DNA of 64,000 bases from Tetragenococcus halophilus subsp. halophilus DSM 20339 (lineage in GTDB: Bacteria > Bacillota > Bacilli > Lactobacillales > Enterococcaceae). Position numbers and translations under genes: made by a program. The notes beneath the pieces were generated by a model that had not been told where the DNA came from, made no database searches, and saw nothing but the letters and a program-made list of their open reading frames with translations. The stretch covers positions 310,001 to 374,000 of the forward strand of contig NZ_PXYA01000002.1 of NCBI RefSeq assembly GCF_003841405.1. The letters run 5' to 3'. Shown here one piece after another: positions 1 to 9,154 of the stretch (the stretch's first letter is position 1; each line of letters opens with the position of its first letter).

Positions 1-112
<112 letters not shown>

Positions 113-236
113 TTAAACACTTCCTTTATCCCAACATTCAATCGCGCACGATTGATTCTGTTTCTATACTAAACTTATTCTATAATTTTCGCAATTATTT
201 TGTTTAACTTTCATTACAATAAATCAATCCTAACAT

Positions 237-1168
237 TTATTGAACGATTTGTACTTCCAAAGCTTCTGAAAAATGTAATTGTCCATCTTTGGTAATTACC
301 AAACCTTCTAATTCATTCGATTGATTTAAAATATCAATGATTTCATCCGGCTGTTTACCAAACAAACGTGTCGTCCAAATCTCGCCATCTACTGACTTAT
401 CAGAAACAATCGTTACACTCGCTAAATCTGTTTCAAGTGGAAATCCTGTTTCTTGATCAAAAATATGATGGAAAGTTTGACCATTGATCGTATTCGTCCG
501 TTCATAGATCCCTGAGGTAACCACTGACTTATCTTTTACCCTAACAACTGCTTTTAGTTCTCCTCTTTTTGAAAATGGGCTTTGAATACCAATACGCCAA
601 CAACCATCTTCATGTTTTGGAGCAGGTCCATAAGTTAACACATTCCCCCCAAATCAATTAAGGCCGAATGTACACCATTTTCTTTAAAGAAAGTTAACAG
701 TTTATCCGCAAAGTAGCCTTTAGCGATAGCGCCTAAATCTAAAGACATTCCTTTTTTCTCTAAAAAAACGGTCTTAGCTTCTTCATTTATATAAATATTT
801 TGCGGATCAATTCGTTGTAATAATAATTGAACCATCTGATCTGACGGACGGTTGGCATTATCAAAACCGATACGCCAAGCTTGAATCAACGGTCCAATAG
901 CAATATTTAAAAAACTATCTTTGGGCAAACTATGTTTCTTTCCTAATTGGATCAATTCAAATAATTCATCATCAGCCTTTACAGGTGCTACACCTGCTTG
1001 GTGATTGATTATCATTAATTCTGAAGCATCATCATTTGCGCTAAAACGTTTTTCATAATCGATGAGACGATTCTCGGCTTCTGGCAATAGTTCATCTGCT
1101 TGTTCATGTTGAATCCATAATTTAATGACTGTTCCCATCAAGTAACAGGTACGTCTTTCTTCATTCAT
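237..1168 (-). pseudogene. apbE: FAD:protein FMN transferase (ApbE family), frameshifted
   Basis: Two overlapping frames together make a normal-length ApbE protein of about 310 residues. The first (635-1168) holds the N-terminal part with the conserved DLGAIAKGYFADK segment and ends at ALIDLGG. The second (237-641) continues with VLTYGP and later the conserved HHIFDQETGFPLETD. The frames are joined by a run of six G (minus strand) where seven would restore LGGNVLTYG. ApbE proteins attach FMN covalently to threonine residues of flavoproteins. No lipobox is visible at the N-terminus, unlike many secreted ApbE proteins. As written the product stops after 177 residues, without the C-terminal half. 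It could be a real mutation, a phase-variable tract or a homopolymer sequencing error. Confidence 0.85.
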
Positions 1169-1175
1169 AAGCTCC

Positions 1176-1832
1176 CTACTTTCTTTTTGTTAAAATTAAT
1201 CGATAACCATCTAAAAAACTCGTCGCAAATGTCGACTGGTTTTTCACATAAATTTTTCCAAATTCATCAAGTAGGCCATGGAATTCTTGCGCCTGTTCTA
1301 GGGTAAAATCGTCTAATACTGGTAGAAGTTTTTTTAATGAGCGATAATTTTTGATTCCTTCCACCTGCAAAAAAGTAAATAATTTTTGTGTATATTTATC
1401 CGCTACAAATACTTTTTCAGCAAACACATAAAGCAGTAATACATCTGCAGTTTCCTCGCCAATCCCATGTAAAGACAATAATCGTTGACGTAGCTTCCCT
1501 TGATAAACTTTTTTTATTTTTTCTAAGTCAAAGTTATATTCTTGCAACCACTGAAATACGTCCATAATCGCTTTACTTTTATTTTTATAAAAACCGCTAG
1601 GACGAATCAAAGAGATTAGATGTTCTTTATCCAGTTTGCTAACTTCTTCGGGGGCAAAATCCGTCACTGATTTAATATTTGCTAATGATTTTTCAACATT
1701 CTTCCAATTTGTATTTTGAACTAAGATGGCGCCTAAAATAATTTCAAACTTACTATCTGCTGGCCACCATCCTTGCGGTCCCATTATAGCTAGCATTTTT
1801 TGATACAATTGATATAATGTTAGATACTGCAT
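1176..1832 (-). CDS. HhH-GPD family DNA glycosylase (endonuclease III-like)
   Basis: The 218-residue protein has the helix-hairpin-helix segment LHGIGEETADVLLLY in its centre and the conserved aspartate of the HhH-GPD fold in VADKYT. This family cuts damaged bases from DNA in base-excision repair. The lysine that gives endonuclease III its lyase activity (LPGVGRKTA in Nth) is here a glutamate, and the C-terminal four-cysteine iron-sulphur cluster is absent. These two changes suggest a monofunctional glycosylase, perhaps for alkylated bases; the substrate is inferred. apbE begins 8 bases downstream on the same strand, so the two are probably cotranscribed. Confidence 0.8.
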   Translation of the reverse strand: MQYLTLYQLYQKMLAIMGPQGWWPADSKFEIILGAILVQNTNWKNVEKSLANIKSVTDFAPEEVSKLDKEHLISLIRPSGFYKNKSKAIMDVFQWLQEYNFDLEKIKKVYQGKLRQRLLSLHGIGEETADVLLLYVFAEKVFVADKYTQKLFTFLQVEGIKNYRSLKKLLPVLDDFTLEQAQEFHGLLDEFGKIYVKNQSTFATSFLDGYRLILTKRK

Positions 1833-1903
1833 ATTTACTTCTCTTTCCTATTTTATGCTATTTATTTTAACATAAATACTTCCTAAGATTGACCGCTTAT
1901 TTA

Positions 1904-1946
1904 TAAAAAAACAGACTAGAAAACGTAACAAAGTCTTCAGTCTGTA
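1904..1946 (-). terminator. Rho-independent terminator after the DUF4387 gene
   Basis: On the minus strand CAGACT (1939-1944) pairs with AGTCTG (1912-1917) and is followed by a run of T. It lies just downstream of the AtuA/DUF4387 pair and upstream of the glycosylase, so it ends that two-gene transcript. Confidence 0.65.
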
Positions 1947-1959
1947 AAAGTACAATTTT

Positions 1960-2277
1960 TTATTTTTCTGGTATTTCAAGTGCTAAAAGATTAGCGTATT
2001 GTTGAGAGCCATGCATATCACTTTCTCCAACTGATCCTTGTGGCCAAGGTCGTGGGATCGTGATTTTAATTCCTCGAGCTGCTTTTATCTGTTCAAAAGC
2101 AATAATATCGTTTACATCTATTTGGTATAATTTAGCAAAGCTTTCTTTGGTTAAAACCTTACTGCTTACAAAATATTCATAGTCCTCTAAATTAGCAAAA
2201 AGAATATCAAAGGTTAACTCAAAAGGTCCTGAGTTCTTACTACGAATAACACGGGCATAGTCTTGTAATTTTATCAT
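1960..2277 (-). CDS. DUF4387 family protein
   Basis: A 105-residue protein of the DUF4387 family, recognised by the opening MIKLQDYARVIRSKNSGPFELTFDI and by its position next to an AtuA-family protein, which is the usual partner of this family. Its ATG overlaps the stop codon of the upstream gene by four bases (ATGA), so translation is probably coupled. The biochemical role of DUF4387 is not known to me. The pairing suggests a two-subunit enzyme or an accessory subunit. Confidence 0.75.
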   Translation of the reverse strand: MIKLQDYARVIRSKNSGPFELTFDILFANLEDYEYFVSSKVLTKESFAKLYQIDVNDIIAFEQIKAARGIKITIPRPWPQGSVGESDMHGSQQYANLLALEIPEK

Positions 2278-3635
2278 CTTCCCACCTCCTGCATTCTTAC
2301 TGGAAATTGTCCTACAGGATCATCAATTTCTAATAAATGATAAACATTAAACTGACAAACTTTTCCTAATGGAATCTCTAAAGGAGTAAATGGCATACCA
2401 ATATTTCCAGAAGTTGCAACACGTCCAGGATAACCGTAATGTAGTAATGTTGTGCGAATACGATTCACTACTAAATGTGCCATCTCTTGTGTAGGAGAGG
2501 CAACTTCTGCAATAACACACATTTCGTGTCCAACTTCATCGGCTAAACTTTCCAAATTTTTCATTGTAGCGTTTTTTCCATAGGGATGGAAAATTATTTG
2601 AGATTGTGCACATTCCTCTGGCAATTCTTTTTCTGTTTGATTTTTGACATAATCTAGTGCTTCATCTATCTGTGAAATTAATATGGGATCACGCAGGCCC
2701 ATTACCGTAATCGAACGATAACCAGTAACTTTAGCGCCTTCTAGTTTAACTGTATACTGCTCATCTTTTATAAAACGACTTCCAGAAACCCGGGTAATAC
2801 GATCTGTTTCAGCATTAAATTCACACTCTTCTAGATTTAACACGCCACCCGGACCAGGTAAGTTTAAGGCGCTACTTTTTTCATACATCGTATGTGCCGC
2901 CACGGTATGTGGCATCGCTTTAGCATTCGGGTCCATCGGCTCAATCAAAAAATGATCAGAACGCAAAGTCCCCAGAACTGTTTTACCTGCTGGCACACAA
3001 CAGATTGCTCCACATTCGATAATTTTTCCCATATGCCAAGCTAATGCTGGATCAAAACCATAATACATCCCTAAAGCAGCTGTTGGTGAAGGATCATAAG
3101 TGCGTCCTGCAATAATCACATCCGGTTTGTTTTCTGCTTGTAATAAAGCTAGATAAGGCTCTGCACCCATTTGTGCGGTGATCACTGTTGTTTGTTCTAT
3201 TTCTTCCAAGTTTATTTCAGGCACATTTTGCATAGCCGTTATTTTCTCATCGTTTAAAGCGCTAGCAATTTCGGTTTTAGGAATATCACTATAAATTCTT
3301 GCAACACTGGCTGACAAATTTTGTTCTTTTGCAATTTGTTCGACCATTTCGGCGAATAAATCAACGTGCTGATTGCTACCATCGCCGCCTGCTGAACTTA
3401 CAATTAAAGGAATCCCTGCTTTTTTAGCTGCTGGCACTAAAATAGAAAGCTCCTTATAATAAGCAGACTCAGGACAAGTCATTTCCCCTAAAGCTAGTTT
3501 TTGCGGACCGGAATCAGTAGAACCTGCATCAACAACAATACCATGAGGCTGCCTTTTCATTCCTCGCTCAAAATCTTCTAATGGAAATCCATAACCTAAC
3601 ATCCCATTAGGAACCATTATACGTAATTCATCCAT
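2274..3635 (-). CDS. Acyclic terpene utilization AtuA family protein (DUF1446)
   Basis: The 453-residue protein has the features of the AtuA/DUF1446 family: VVDAGSTDSGPQKLALGEM near the N-terminus, SSAGGDGSNQHVD, and AGRTYDPSPTAALGMYYG in the middle. The family is named after a Pseudomonas gene for citronellol/geraniol catabolism, but most members lie in other catabolic clusters and their reaction is unclear. The start ATG at 3635 follows a GGGAGG ribosome site. It forms an operon with the DUF4387 gene. No CoA-transferase, carboxylase or other terpene-pathway gene lies nearby, so the terpene role should not be assumed. Confidence 0.8.
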   Translation of the reverse strand: MDELRIMVPNGMLGYGFPLEDFERGMKRQPHGIVVDAGSTDSGPQKLALGEMTCPESAYYKELSILVPAAKKAGIPLIVSSAGGDGSNQHVDLFAEMVEQIAKEQNLSASVARIYSDIPKTEIASALNDEKITAMQNVPEINLEEIEQTTVITAQMGAEPYLALLQAENKPDVIIAGRTYDPSPTAALGMYYGFDPALAWHMGKIIECGAICCVPAGKTVLGTLRSDHFLIEPMDPNAKAMPHTVAAHTMYEKSSALNLPGPGGVLNLEECEFNAETDRITRVSGSRFIKDEQYTVKLEGAKVTGYRSITVMGLRDPILISQIDEALDYVKNQTEKELPEECAQSQIIFHPYGKNATMKNLESLADEVGHEMCVIAEVASPTQEMAHLVVNRIRTTLLHYGYPGRVATSGNIGMPFTPLEIPLGKVCQFNVYHLLEIDDPVGQFPVRMQEVGR

Positions 3636-3797
3636 CCTATCTTTTACCTCCCTTTCATATATGACTCATAATTATTGTATACTCAAATAGAATAAACGTC
3701 TAACGTATTTTTTAATCGTTTATTTTGAATCTTGATAGAAAATTGAATGACTGTCCTGTCTTTCATAATTATTGGAGGCAACTCCTTTTATATCGCG

Positions 3798-3953
3798 CCA
3801 ATAACTTTGCAGATTGGTGATACATCTCTCGACTTCCCTCCAATATTTTACAGATTGGTGGCACTTCGCTTGACTTCCCTCCAATATTTTGCAGATTGGT
3901 GGTACATCTCTCGACTTCCCTCCAATATTTTATAAATTGGTGGCACTTCGCTC
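3798..3953. repeat. Tandem repeat, four copies with a 41-bp period
   Basis: Copies begin at 3798, 3840, 3881 and 3922 (first copy 42 bp, then 41 bp), each opening with CCAAT and carrying ATTGG about 15 bases on, so each can form a small hairpin. Two versions of the right half alternate: copies 1 and 3 carry TACATCTCTCGAC, copy 2 CACTTCGCTTGAC and copy 4 CACTTCGCTCG. The array lies between the AtuA gene and the uvrC promoter. An open frame crosses it but looks like a chance product of the repeat. Function unknown. Confidence 0.85.
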
Positions 3954-4024
3954 GGTTTTCAATAATCTTCCTTGTTGAGTCTAGGTTTAAATCTGCTATT
4001 GAAAAAGCTTAGCAGACAGAATTA

Positions 4025-4052
4025 TTGAATTTTTCACAAATTCTGCTATAAT
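4025..4052 (+). promoter_or_regulatory. Probable sigma-A promoter of uvrC
   Basis: TTGAAT at 4025-4030 and TATAAT at 4047-4052 are separated by 16 bp, and a TG lies just upstream of the -10 box (extended -10). It faces uvrC, about 60 bp upstream of the start codon. Confidence 0.7.
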
Positions 4053-4112
4053 GAACATAAGTTCTCAATAACTGTTTGGACATTTCCTGCACAATATTTG
4101 AGAGCTATTTTT

Positions 4113-5918
4113 ATGAAGATAAATAAGGTGATCAAAACGAATCAAAAAATAAAAAACAAATTAGCCTTACTTCCTGATCAACCTGGTTGCTATATTATGA
4201 AAGATCAAACAGGGACGATCATATACATCGGCAAAGCCAAAATCTTAAAAAATCGTGTACGTTCTTATTTCACTGGCGGTCACGATACAAAAACTGAACA
4301 CCTAGTAAGCGAGATTGCTGATTTTGAATACATTGTTACTGAATCAAATATTGAAGCACTGTTGTTAGAAAATAATTTAATTAAAGAAAACTTGCCTCGT
4401 TACAATATCATGTTGAAAGATGACAAAACTTATCCTTTCATCAAAATTACCAATGAGAAATATCCGCGGCTTTTGATTACTCGTAAAGTATTAAAAGATG
4501 GGGCAGAATATTTCGGTCCTTATCCTGATATAGGTGCTGCTAATGAAACCAAAAAAATCTTAGATCGTATTTTTCCTTTACGTAAATGTGGACCTCATCA
4601 AAAAACACCTTGTTTGTATTACCATCTAGGACAATGTTTGTGTCCATATGCTTTTGATGTTGACCCAGCGGTTTATAAAGGTATTGTAAAAGAAATCAAA
4701 CACTTTTTTAACGGCGGTTATAAAGATGTTCAAACAGCATTAAAGGGACAAATGGATGAGGCTGCTGAAAATATGGAATTTGAGAAAGCGGCAGAACTAC
4801 GTGATCAGATCAATTCCATCGATACGATTATGACTCGCCAAAAAATGACCTCTACTGATTTAAAAGATAAAGATGTCTTTGGCTATACAGTAGATAAAGG
4901 TTGGATGTGTGTCCAAGCATTCTTTATCCGACAAGGAAGAATGATTCAACGCGATGCATCAATTTTTCCGTTTTATAAAGAAGAAACAGATGATTTCTTG
5001 ACATTTATCGGTCAATTTTATCAAAAAAATGAACACTTTATTCCCAAAGAGATCTTAATTCCAAATGATATTGATAAAACAGCGGCAGAAGCATTATTAG
5101 ATACGAAAATTTTACAACCACAACGTGGCCAAAAGAAAAAATTAGTTGAATTAGCGAATAAAAATGCGCAGGTTGGCTTGCAAGAAAAATTTGATTTGAT
5201 CGAACGAGCACAAGAACGGACAGTAGGTGCTGTTGAAAGATTAGGACAAGCACTTAATATTCCTACTCCTATACGTATTGAAGCCTTTGATAATTCAAAT
5301 ACTATGGGAACAAATCCAGTTTCTGCGATGGTCGCTTTTGTGGATGGTAAACCTGCAAAAAAAGATTATCGTAAATACAAAATTAAGACGGTCGAAGGAC
5401 CGGATGATTATGCTTCGATGCGTGAAGTGATTTATCGTCGTTACTCGCGCGTACTAAAAGAAGAAGGTATTCTACCTGATTTAATTTTAATTGATGGCGG
5501 TAAAGGGCAAGTAGATGCGGCCAAAGAAGTATTAGAAAATCAACTGGGTGTAGATATTCCTGTCGCAGGTTTGGCTAAAGATGATAAACACAAAACTAGT
5601 GAACTATTGTTTGGAGAAGAGCTGACTCCTGTGCCTCTTGATCGTAGCTCTACTGAATTTTTCTTGCTGCAACGGATTCAGGATGAAGTACACCGTTTCG
5701 TTATAAATTTTCACCGTCAACTACGAAGCAAAAACAGTTTCTCTTCAAAATTAGATGAAGTTACAGGACTAGGGCCAAAACGAAAGAAAAAATTGCTGAA
5801 AAAATTTAAGTCCTTAAAAGGAATCCAACAAGCATCCCTTGAAGACTTACAAGAAGCAGGAATTCCTAAAAAAGTGGCTGAAACAGTTATGAAAGAATTG
5901 GCTCCTGTAAAAAAATAA
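4113..5918 (+). CDS. uvrC: Excinuclease ABC subunit C
   Basis: UvrC makes both incisions in nucleotide excision repair after UvrAB has found the lesion. The protein has an N-terminal GIY-YIG nuclease (CYIMKDQTG followed by IIYIGKAK), a cysteine segment ([13 protein letters not shown]), a UVR motif that contacts UvrB ([12 protein letters not shown], about residues 215-225), an RNase H-like second nuclease (IEAFDNSN and [12 protein letters not shown]), and C-terminal helix-hairpin-helix repeats ([13 protein letters not shown]). The length of 601 residues is normal. The start chosen is ATG at 4113; an in-frame TTG at 4098 also exists, but neither has a strong ribosome site. The gene is monocistronic. 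Confidence 0.95.
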   Translation: MKINKVIKTNQKIKNKLALLPDQPGCYIMKDQTGTIIYIGKAKILKNRVRSYFTGGHDTKTEHLVSEIADFEYIVTESNIEALLLENNLIKENLPRYNIMLKDDKTYPFIKITNEKYPRLLITRKVLKDGAEYFGPYPDIGAANETKKILDRIFPLRKCGPHQKTPCLYYHLGQCLCPYAFDVDPAVYKGIVKEIKHFFNGGYKDVQTALKGQMDEAAENMEFEKAAELRDQINSIDTIMTRQKMTSTDLKDKDVFGYTVDKGWMCVQAFFIRQGRMIQRDASIFPFYKEETDDFLTFIGQFYQKNEHFIPKEILIPNDIDKTAAEALLDTKILQPQRGQKKKLVELANKNAQVGLQEKFDLIERAQERTVGAVERLGQALNIPTPIRIEAFDNSNTMGTNPVSAMVAFVDGKPAKKDYRKYKIKTVEGPDDYASMREVIYRRYSRVLKEEGILPDLILIDGGKGQVDAAKEVLENQLGVDIPVAGLAKDDKHKTSELLFGEELTPVPLDRSSTEFFLLQRIQDEVHRFVINFHRQLRSKNSFSSKLDEVTGLGPKRKKKLLKKFKSLKGIQQASLEDLQEAGIPKKVAETVMKELAPVKK

Positions 5919-5920
5919 CA

Positions 5921-5981
5921 AAAGACCGCGAAGTTTGTATCTCGTTTAAAAGTAATACAAACTTTATCGCGATCTTTTTTT
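5921..5981. terminator. Bidirectional terminator between uvrC and the TDT transporter gene
   Basis: A long inverted repeat: AGACCGCGAAGTTTGTAT pairs with ATACAAACTTTATCGCGATCT across a short loop, with T runs on both strands. It can serve uvrC (+) and the convergent transporter gene (-). Confidence 0.85.
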
Positions 5982-6007
5982 AGTAGTTTTATCTTATAAA
6001 TACGCGA

Positions 6008-6940
6008 TTAAACAAAGGTTTCATCTTGTTTTTCTTCCTTAATAAGAAGAAAAAGACTGTAACGGATGAGTATGTAAATACATAAAAAAATAGCAAGAAT
6101 AATCTGTATATTGGCTATCACAGTAATTATTTTGCTAAAACTATAACCTTGTATTATAAAAAATTCCGCTGCTTTTTTTGTCGCTAAAGCAGAGATGGCA
6201 AAGGGAAACGTCGCTGCAGAAAAAGTAGGAAAAAAGATTTGGTGGTTCATACGAATAAAAAAGTAATAGCCTGAAAATGTACTCACTAAGGATAGACTCA
6301 GCAATACACCGACTACTTCAACAGAAGGATTTAAAAATGACGATAAATACCCTGCTAAACACAAATTAGCAGGTGCTGCAATAATCATATTCGTAGGTTG
6401 TAAAAATATAGACATTTTTTTGATAACAAAAATACGATATATAACCGGTAGTAATAAAATAGCAAAAAACACAAATCCTAAATAAAATAAAATTTTTCCT
6501 AAGGTTAACATCGCAAAAACAGGCGCCGTTACACTAGCGACAACAAAGCCCACAAACGGTATAAAGTAAGTAGCGCAAAATCCTTCCCAAGTATACCTAC
6601 GCACAAAATTGTTGATAATAAAAATTAACAAGATAAAGTGCAGAACTAAGCCAATGAACCATATAAACTTGGCGAAATTTTCATTTAAAAAAAGTAAATA
6701 AGTTGAAAAAACGATCAAAACCATAGGAAAAGTTGCAGAACTGCTTACAATAATAGGATTTGTTAACTCTAATCTCACTAGTTTAGCTGATGTAAATAGT
6801 TTGATTATAATTAATATTAAAATAAGACTAGCAATTATACCACAGAAAATATACATTACAGAGGATATCTCTTTTAAGATATTTCCCCAAGTTAAAAAAG
6901 CAAGAGCCACTCCAGCAATAGGTAAAGGTAATTTTTGCAT
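6008..6940 (-). CDS. TDT-family (TehA/SLAC1-like) transporter
   Basis: A 310-residue integral membrane protein with about ten hydrophobic segments. The N-terminal LPLPIAGVALAFLTWGN is characteristic of the tellurite-resistance/dicarboxylate transporter (TDT) family, which includes anion channels and sulfite or malate exporters. The substrate cannot be read from the sequence. It starts three bases after the stop of the C_GCAxxG_C_C gene and follows msrA on the same strand, so the three are probably cotranscribed. That company hints at export of a reactive sulphur anion; this is inference. Confidence 0.75.
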   Translation of the reverse strand: MQKLPLPIAGVALAFLTWGNILKEISSVMYIFCGIIASLILILIIIKLFTSAKLVRLELTNPIIVSSSATFPMVLIVFSTYLLFLNENFAKFIWFIGLVLHFILLIFIINNFVRRYTWEGFCATYFIPFVGFVVASVTAPVFAMLTLGKILFYLGFVFFAILLLPVIYRIFVIKKMSIFLQPTNMIIAAPANLCLAGYLSSFLNPSVEVVGVLLSLSLVSTFSGYYFFIRMNHQIFFPTFSAATFPFAISALATKKAAEFFIIQGYSFSKIITVIANIQIILAIFLCIYILIRYSLFLLIKEEKQDETFV

Positions 6941-6943
6941 AAG

Positions 6944-7423
6944 CTAATCCTTACTCTCCTCTTCTACAATAGGTAAATCTTTTTCTCTTGCTATGATGCG
7001 CGCCAAATCCTCTGCTACTTCACCTGTAAAACGCACACATTGTTTTTTATGTTCAGGAGAACCCATTTCAAATTTGTGAGTTAAAATACTACAGCAAGCA
7101 ACTCGATTACGTGCTAAAAATTTCTTATGTAATTCTTGGGATAGTTCCAATGTTTTTTCACTTTTATCTCTTTGCCCCCCAGTGGTTCGTCCAAAAGCGT
7201 ATCCAATACACATTACACCACCTGAAATCGCACCACACATACATTTGCTACGACCTACTCCTATAGGAAAACCTGAAGCTGCCGCAATCAGCTCTTCAGG
7301 CATATCATCTAAAAGTGTTTCTTTGAATGCGGATACAATTCCTTCTGAACAATACATGCCCCCATCACGATAATTTTCTTCAGCTGCTTCTCGAATCTTT
7401 TTTACATCAATTTCTTTTAACAT
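6944..7423 (-). CDS. C_GCAxxG_C_C family redox-active protein
   Basis: A 159-residue cytoplasmic protein with the family's spaced cysteines: YCSEGIVSAF near residue 20, then SKCMCGAISGGVMCIGY, then VACCSILTHKF and a last cysteine in KQCVRF. The family is predicted to be redox-active or metal-binding, but no reaction is firmly assigned. The start chosen is ATG at 7423, preceded by AAGGAG seven bases upstream; a longer frame to 7504 lacks a ribosome site. It sits between msrA and the TDT transporter gene. Confidence 0.8.
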   Translation of the reverse strand: MLKEIDVKKIREAAEENYRDGGMYCSEGIVSAFKETLLDDMPEELIAAASGFPIGVGRSKCMCGAISGGVMCIGYAFGRTTGGQRDKSEKTLELSQELHKKFLARNRVACCSILTHKFEMGSPEHKKQCVRFTGEVAEDLARIIAREKDLPIVEEESKD

Positions 7424-7506
7424 TTTTTCGCTCCTTAATAAGCTTTTCGCTATCTCAAACAAAGTATAACACTTTCTAAGAGCTATTAAAATATTTTTTT
7501 GCACAA

Positions 7507-8349
7507 CTAATTATTTTTTATTTTATGCCATCTTCTCCGAATTTCTCCTTTTAAATATTGGTAGAACAAAAAACGTTGTCGATATCTTTTGATCCGTTTA
7601 TATCTTTTTGGATTCTTTTTATAAAATTGTTGATAATGATTTTCAACTGGCCAAAAAGTACTTATCGCTTTAATTTCTGTGATGATCGGTTGCTTATATC
7701 TAGCTGATTCAATCATTTTTTGCTTTGATTTTTCTGCAATTTTTCGTTGCTGCTCATTTCTTACAAAAATAATAGGGCGATATTGATTCCCTCTGTCTTG
7801 AAATTGGCCTTGGTTATCTGTTGGATCGATAAGTTGCCAATATAAATCCACTAATTCTTGATAGCTAATCTTGCGCGTATCAAATATGATTTCAACCGCT
7901 TCAACGTGCCCTGTGCCACCACTAAGAACCTCATCATAACTTGGATATTGGGTGTCACCTCCGGTAAATCCTGATAAAACAGAATCAATGCTTGCTCTTG
8001 TTTCAAAAGGCTCTACCATACACCAAAAACAACCACCGCCAAATACTGCGTAATCTTGATGAGTGAAATCTTTAATCATATGTTTTGAAAAATCATACTG
8101 TTCTTCTTCAATAGATTCTCCTAATATTTTTAAATAAAAATCTGCGACGTCTCCAGTCAAGTTATCCCGTAGCGCAAGTGGACGTAATTTTTCTTCCAAT
8201 TTTGCCATCTGAACTTTGGAATTCTCATTTGTTTCTAAGGCATCTTTTGTGGTTGTTAATACAGAGCGCTCCCAATCCCGCGTATCTTTATTCAAAATAA
8301 GATTATAAAGTTCTCTTAGCGCCTCTTCCCTTGTTAGATTCATATCCAT
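7507..8349 (-). CDS. msrA: Peptide-methionine (S)-S-oxide reductase with extra N-terminal domain
   Basis: MsrA reduces methionine-S-sulfoxide in oxidised proteins, using thioredoxin. The catalytic motif GCFWC is near residue 106, followed by FTGGDTQYPSYDEVLSGGTGHVEAVE and the C-terminal NHYQQFYKK. A stretch of about 95 residues precedes the catalytic domain, and a basic tail of about 30 residues follows it; together they make the protein longer (280) than the usual 170. The N-terminal region (MNLTREEALRELYNLI onward) is helical and of unknown role. No cysteine other than the two in GCFWC is present, so recycling may differ from two-cysteine MsrA enzymes. Confidence 0.88.
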   Translation of the reverse strand: MDMNLTREEALRELYNLILNKDTRDWERSVLTTTKDALETNENSKVQMAKLEEKLRPLALRDNLTGDVADFYLKILGESIEEEQYDFSKHMIKDFTHQDYAVFGGGCFWCMVEPFETRASIDSVLSGFTGGDTQYPSYDEVLSGGTGHVEAVEIIFDTRKISYQELVDLYWQLIDPTDNQGQFQDRGNQYRPIIFVRNEQQRKIAEKSKQKMIESARYKQPIITEIKAISTFWPVENHYQQFYKKNPKRYKRIKRYRQRFLFYQYLKGEIRRRWHKIKNN

Positions 8350-8583
8350 CCCTCCTAAGAGAATTAGTCAAAAAACACAATGTTCTTTCAAAACAAAACA
8401 ATTTTACAATATATGTTTCAAAGTAAATAATCCTGCTAATACTATTATAAACACTAATTTTTTATACTGCTAATATTCACCATCATGTATACAACAAAGC
8501 AAATAGTACTTTATAAAAAACAAAACTTTTCAAAAAAGTTGTAAAACTAAACAAGAATAATATTCTTTAAAAGAATACGTAGA

Positions 8584-9111
8584 TTATAAAAGGTTATTTT
8601 TAATAATTTCTATATTGGTATTGATAGCTAAAGTCCCATCTACTATTAAATCTACTTCTTGAATGACAAAATTTTCATAATCTATAAAAATCGATCGACC
8701 AAAATTTAAATAGTGTTCTGTCATACTTTTTATACTACTAGAAGTTTCATCTTTAAAATCTCGTAATAACCTACGAGCAAAACAAATATCTAAAGGAGTT
8801 TTTACATAGATTACTTTATCAATTATCGCTTTGATAGATTTATGTTTATAACCAAAAGGAAAATCAACAAACAAGTAAGTATAATTACCGTATACCATTT
8901 TTAAATCTTCTAATAGCGCACTAATATCATATTGATTTACAGCTAATTGAATAGGCGTATATAAAGAAGGCGCAGAAGGAAGCGCATCAATATCATAATC
9001 ATCAAAAAATAAGCATTTGCTATTTGTATAATTTTTTGCAAGTTCTCGAACAAAAGTCGTTTTCCCACTACCGCCCATACCACTAACAATAACTACTTTA
9101 CTATTTATCAT
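8584..9111 (-). CDS. P-loop kinase-like protein of unknown substrate
   Basis: A 175-residue protein with a Walker A motif at the N-terminus (VSGMGGSGKTTF), an aspartate pair at LFFDDYDID and a lid-like segment CFARRLLRDFKDE. This is the layout of small nucleoside or uridine kinases, but I cannot name the substrate. The ATG at 9111 is preceded by AGGAGG ten bases upstream. It lies between msrA and rlmH, flanked on the 3' side by 234 bp of AT-rich DNA in which I see no gene, and may be an acquired gene. Confidence 0.65.
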   Translation of the reverse strand: MINSKVVIVSGMGGSGKTTFVRELAKNYTNSKCLFFDDYDIDALPSAPSLYTPIQLAVNQYDISALLEDLKMVYGNYTYLFVDFPFGYKHKSIKAIIDKVIYVKTPLDICFARRLLRDFKDETSSSIKSMTEHYLNFGRSIFIDYENFVIQEVDLIVDGTLAINTNIEIIKNNLL

Positions 9112-9154
9112 TTAACAATGTCCTCCTATATTAAAACCAATAGACGCTAACTAT

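Noticed and set aside
3747-3935. Open frame of 62 codons over the 41-bp repeats
   Set aside because: It has no ribosome site, its sequence just follows the repeat, and 41 is not a multiple of three, so successive copies are read in different frames.
3798-3953. Possible CRISPR array
   Set aside because: The repeats are directly adjacent, with no unique spacers, and no cas genes are present.
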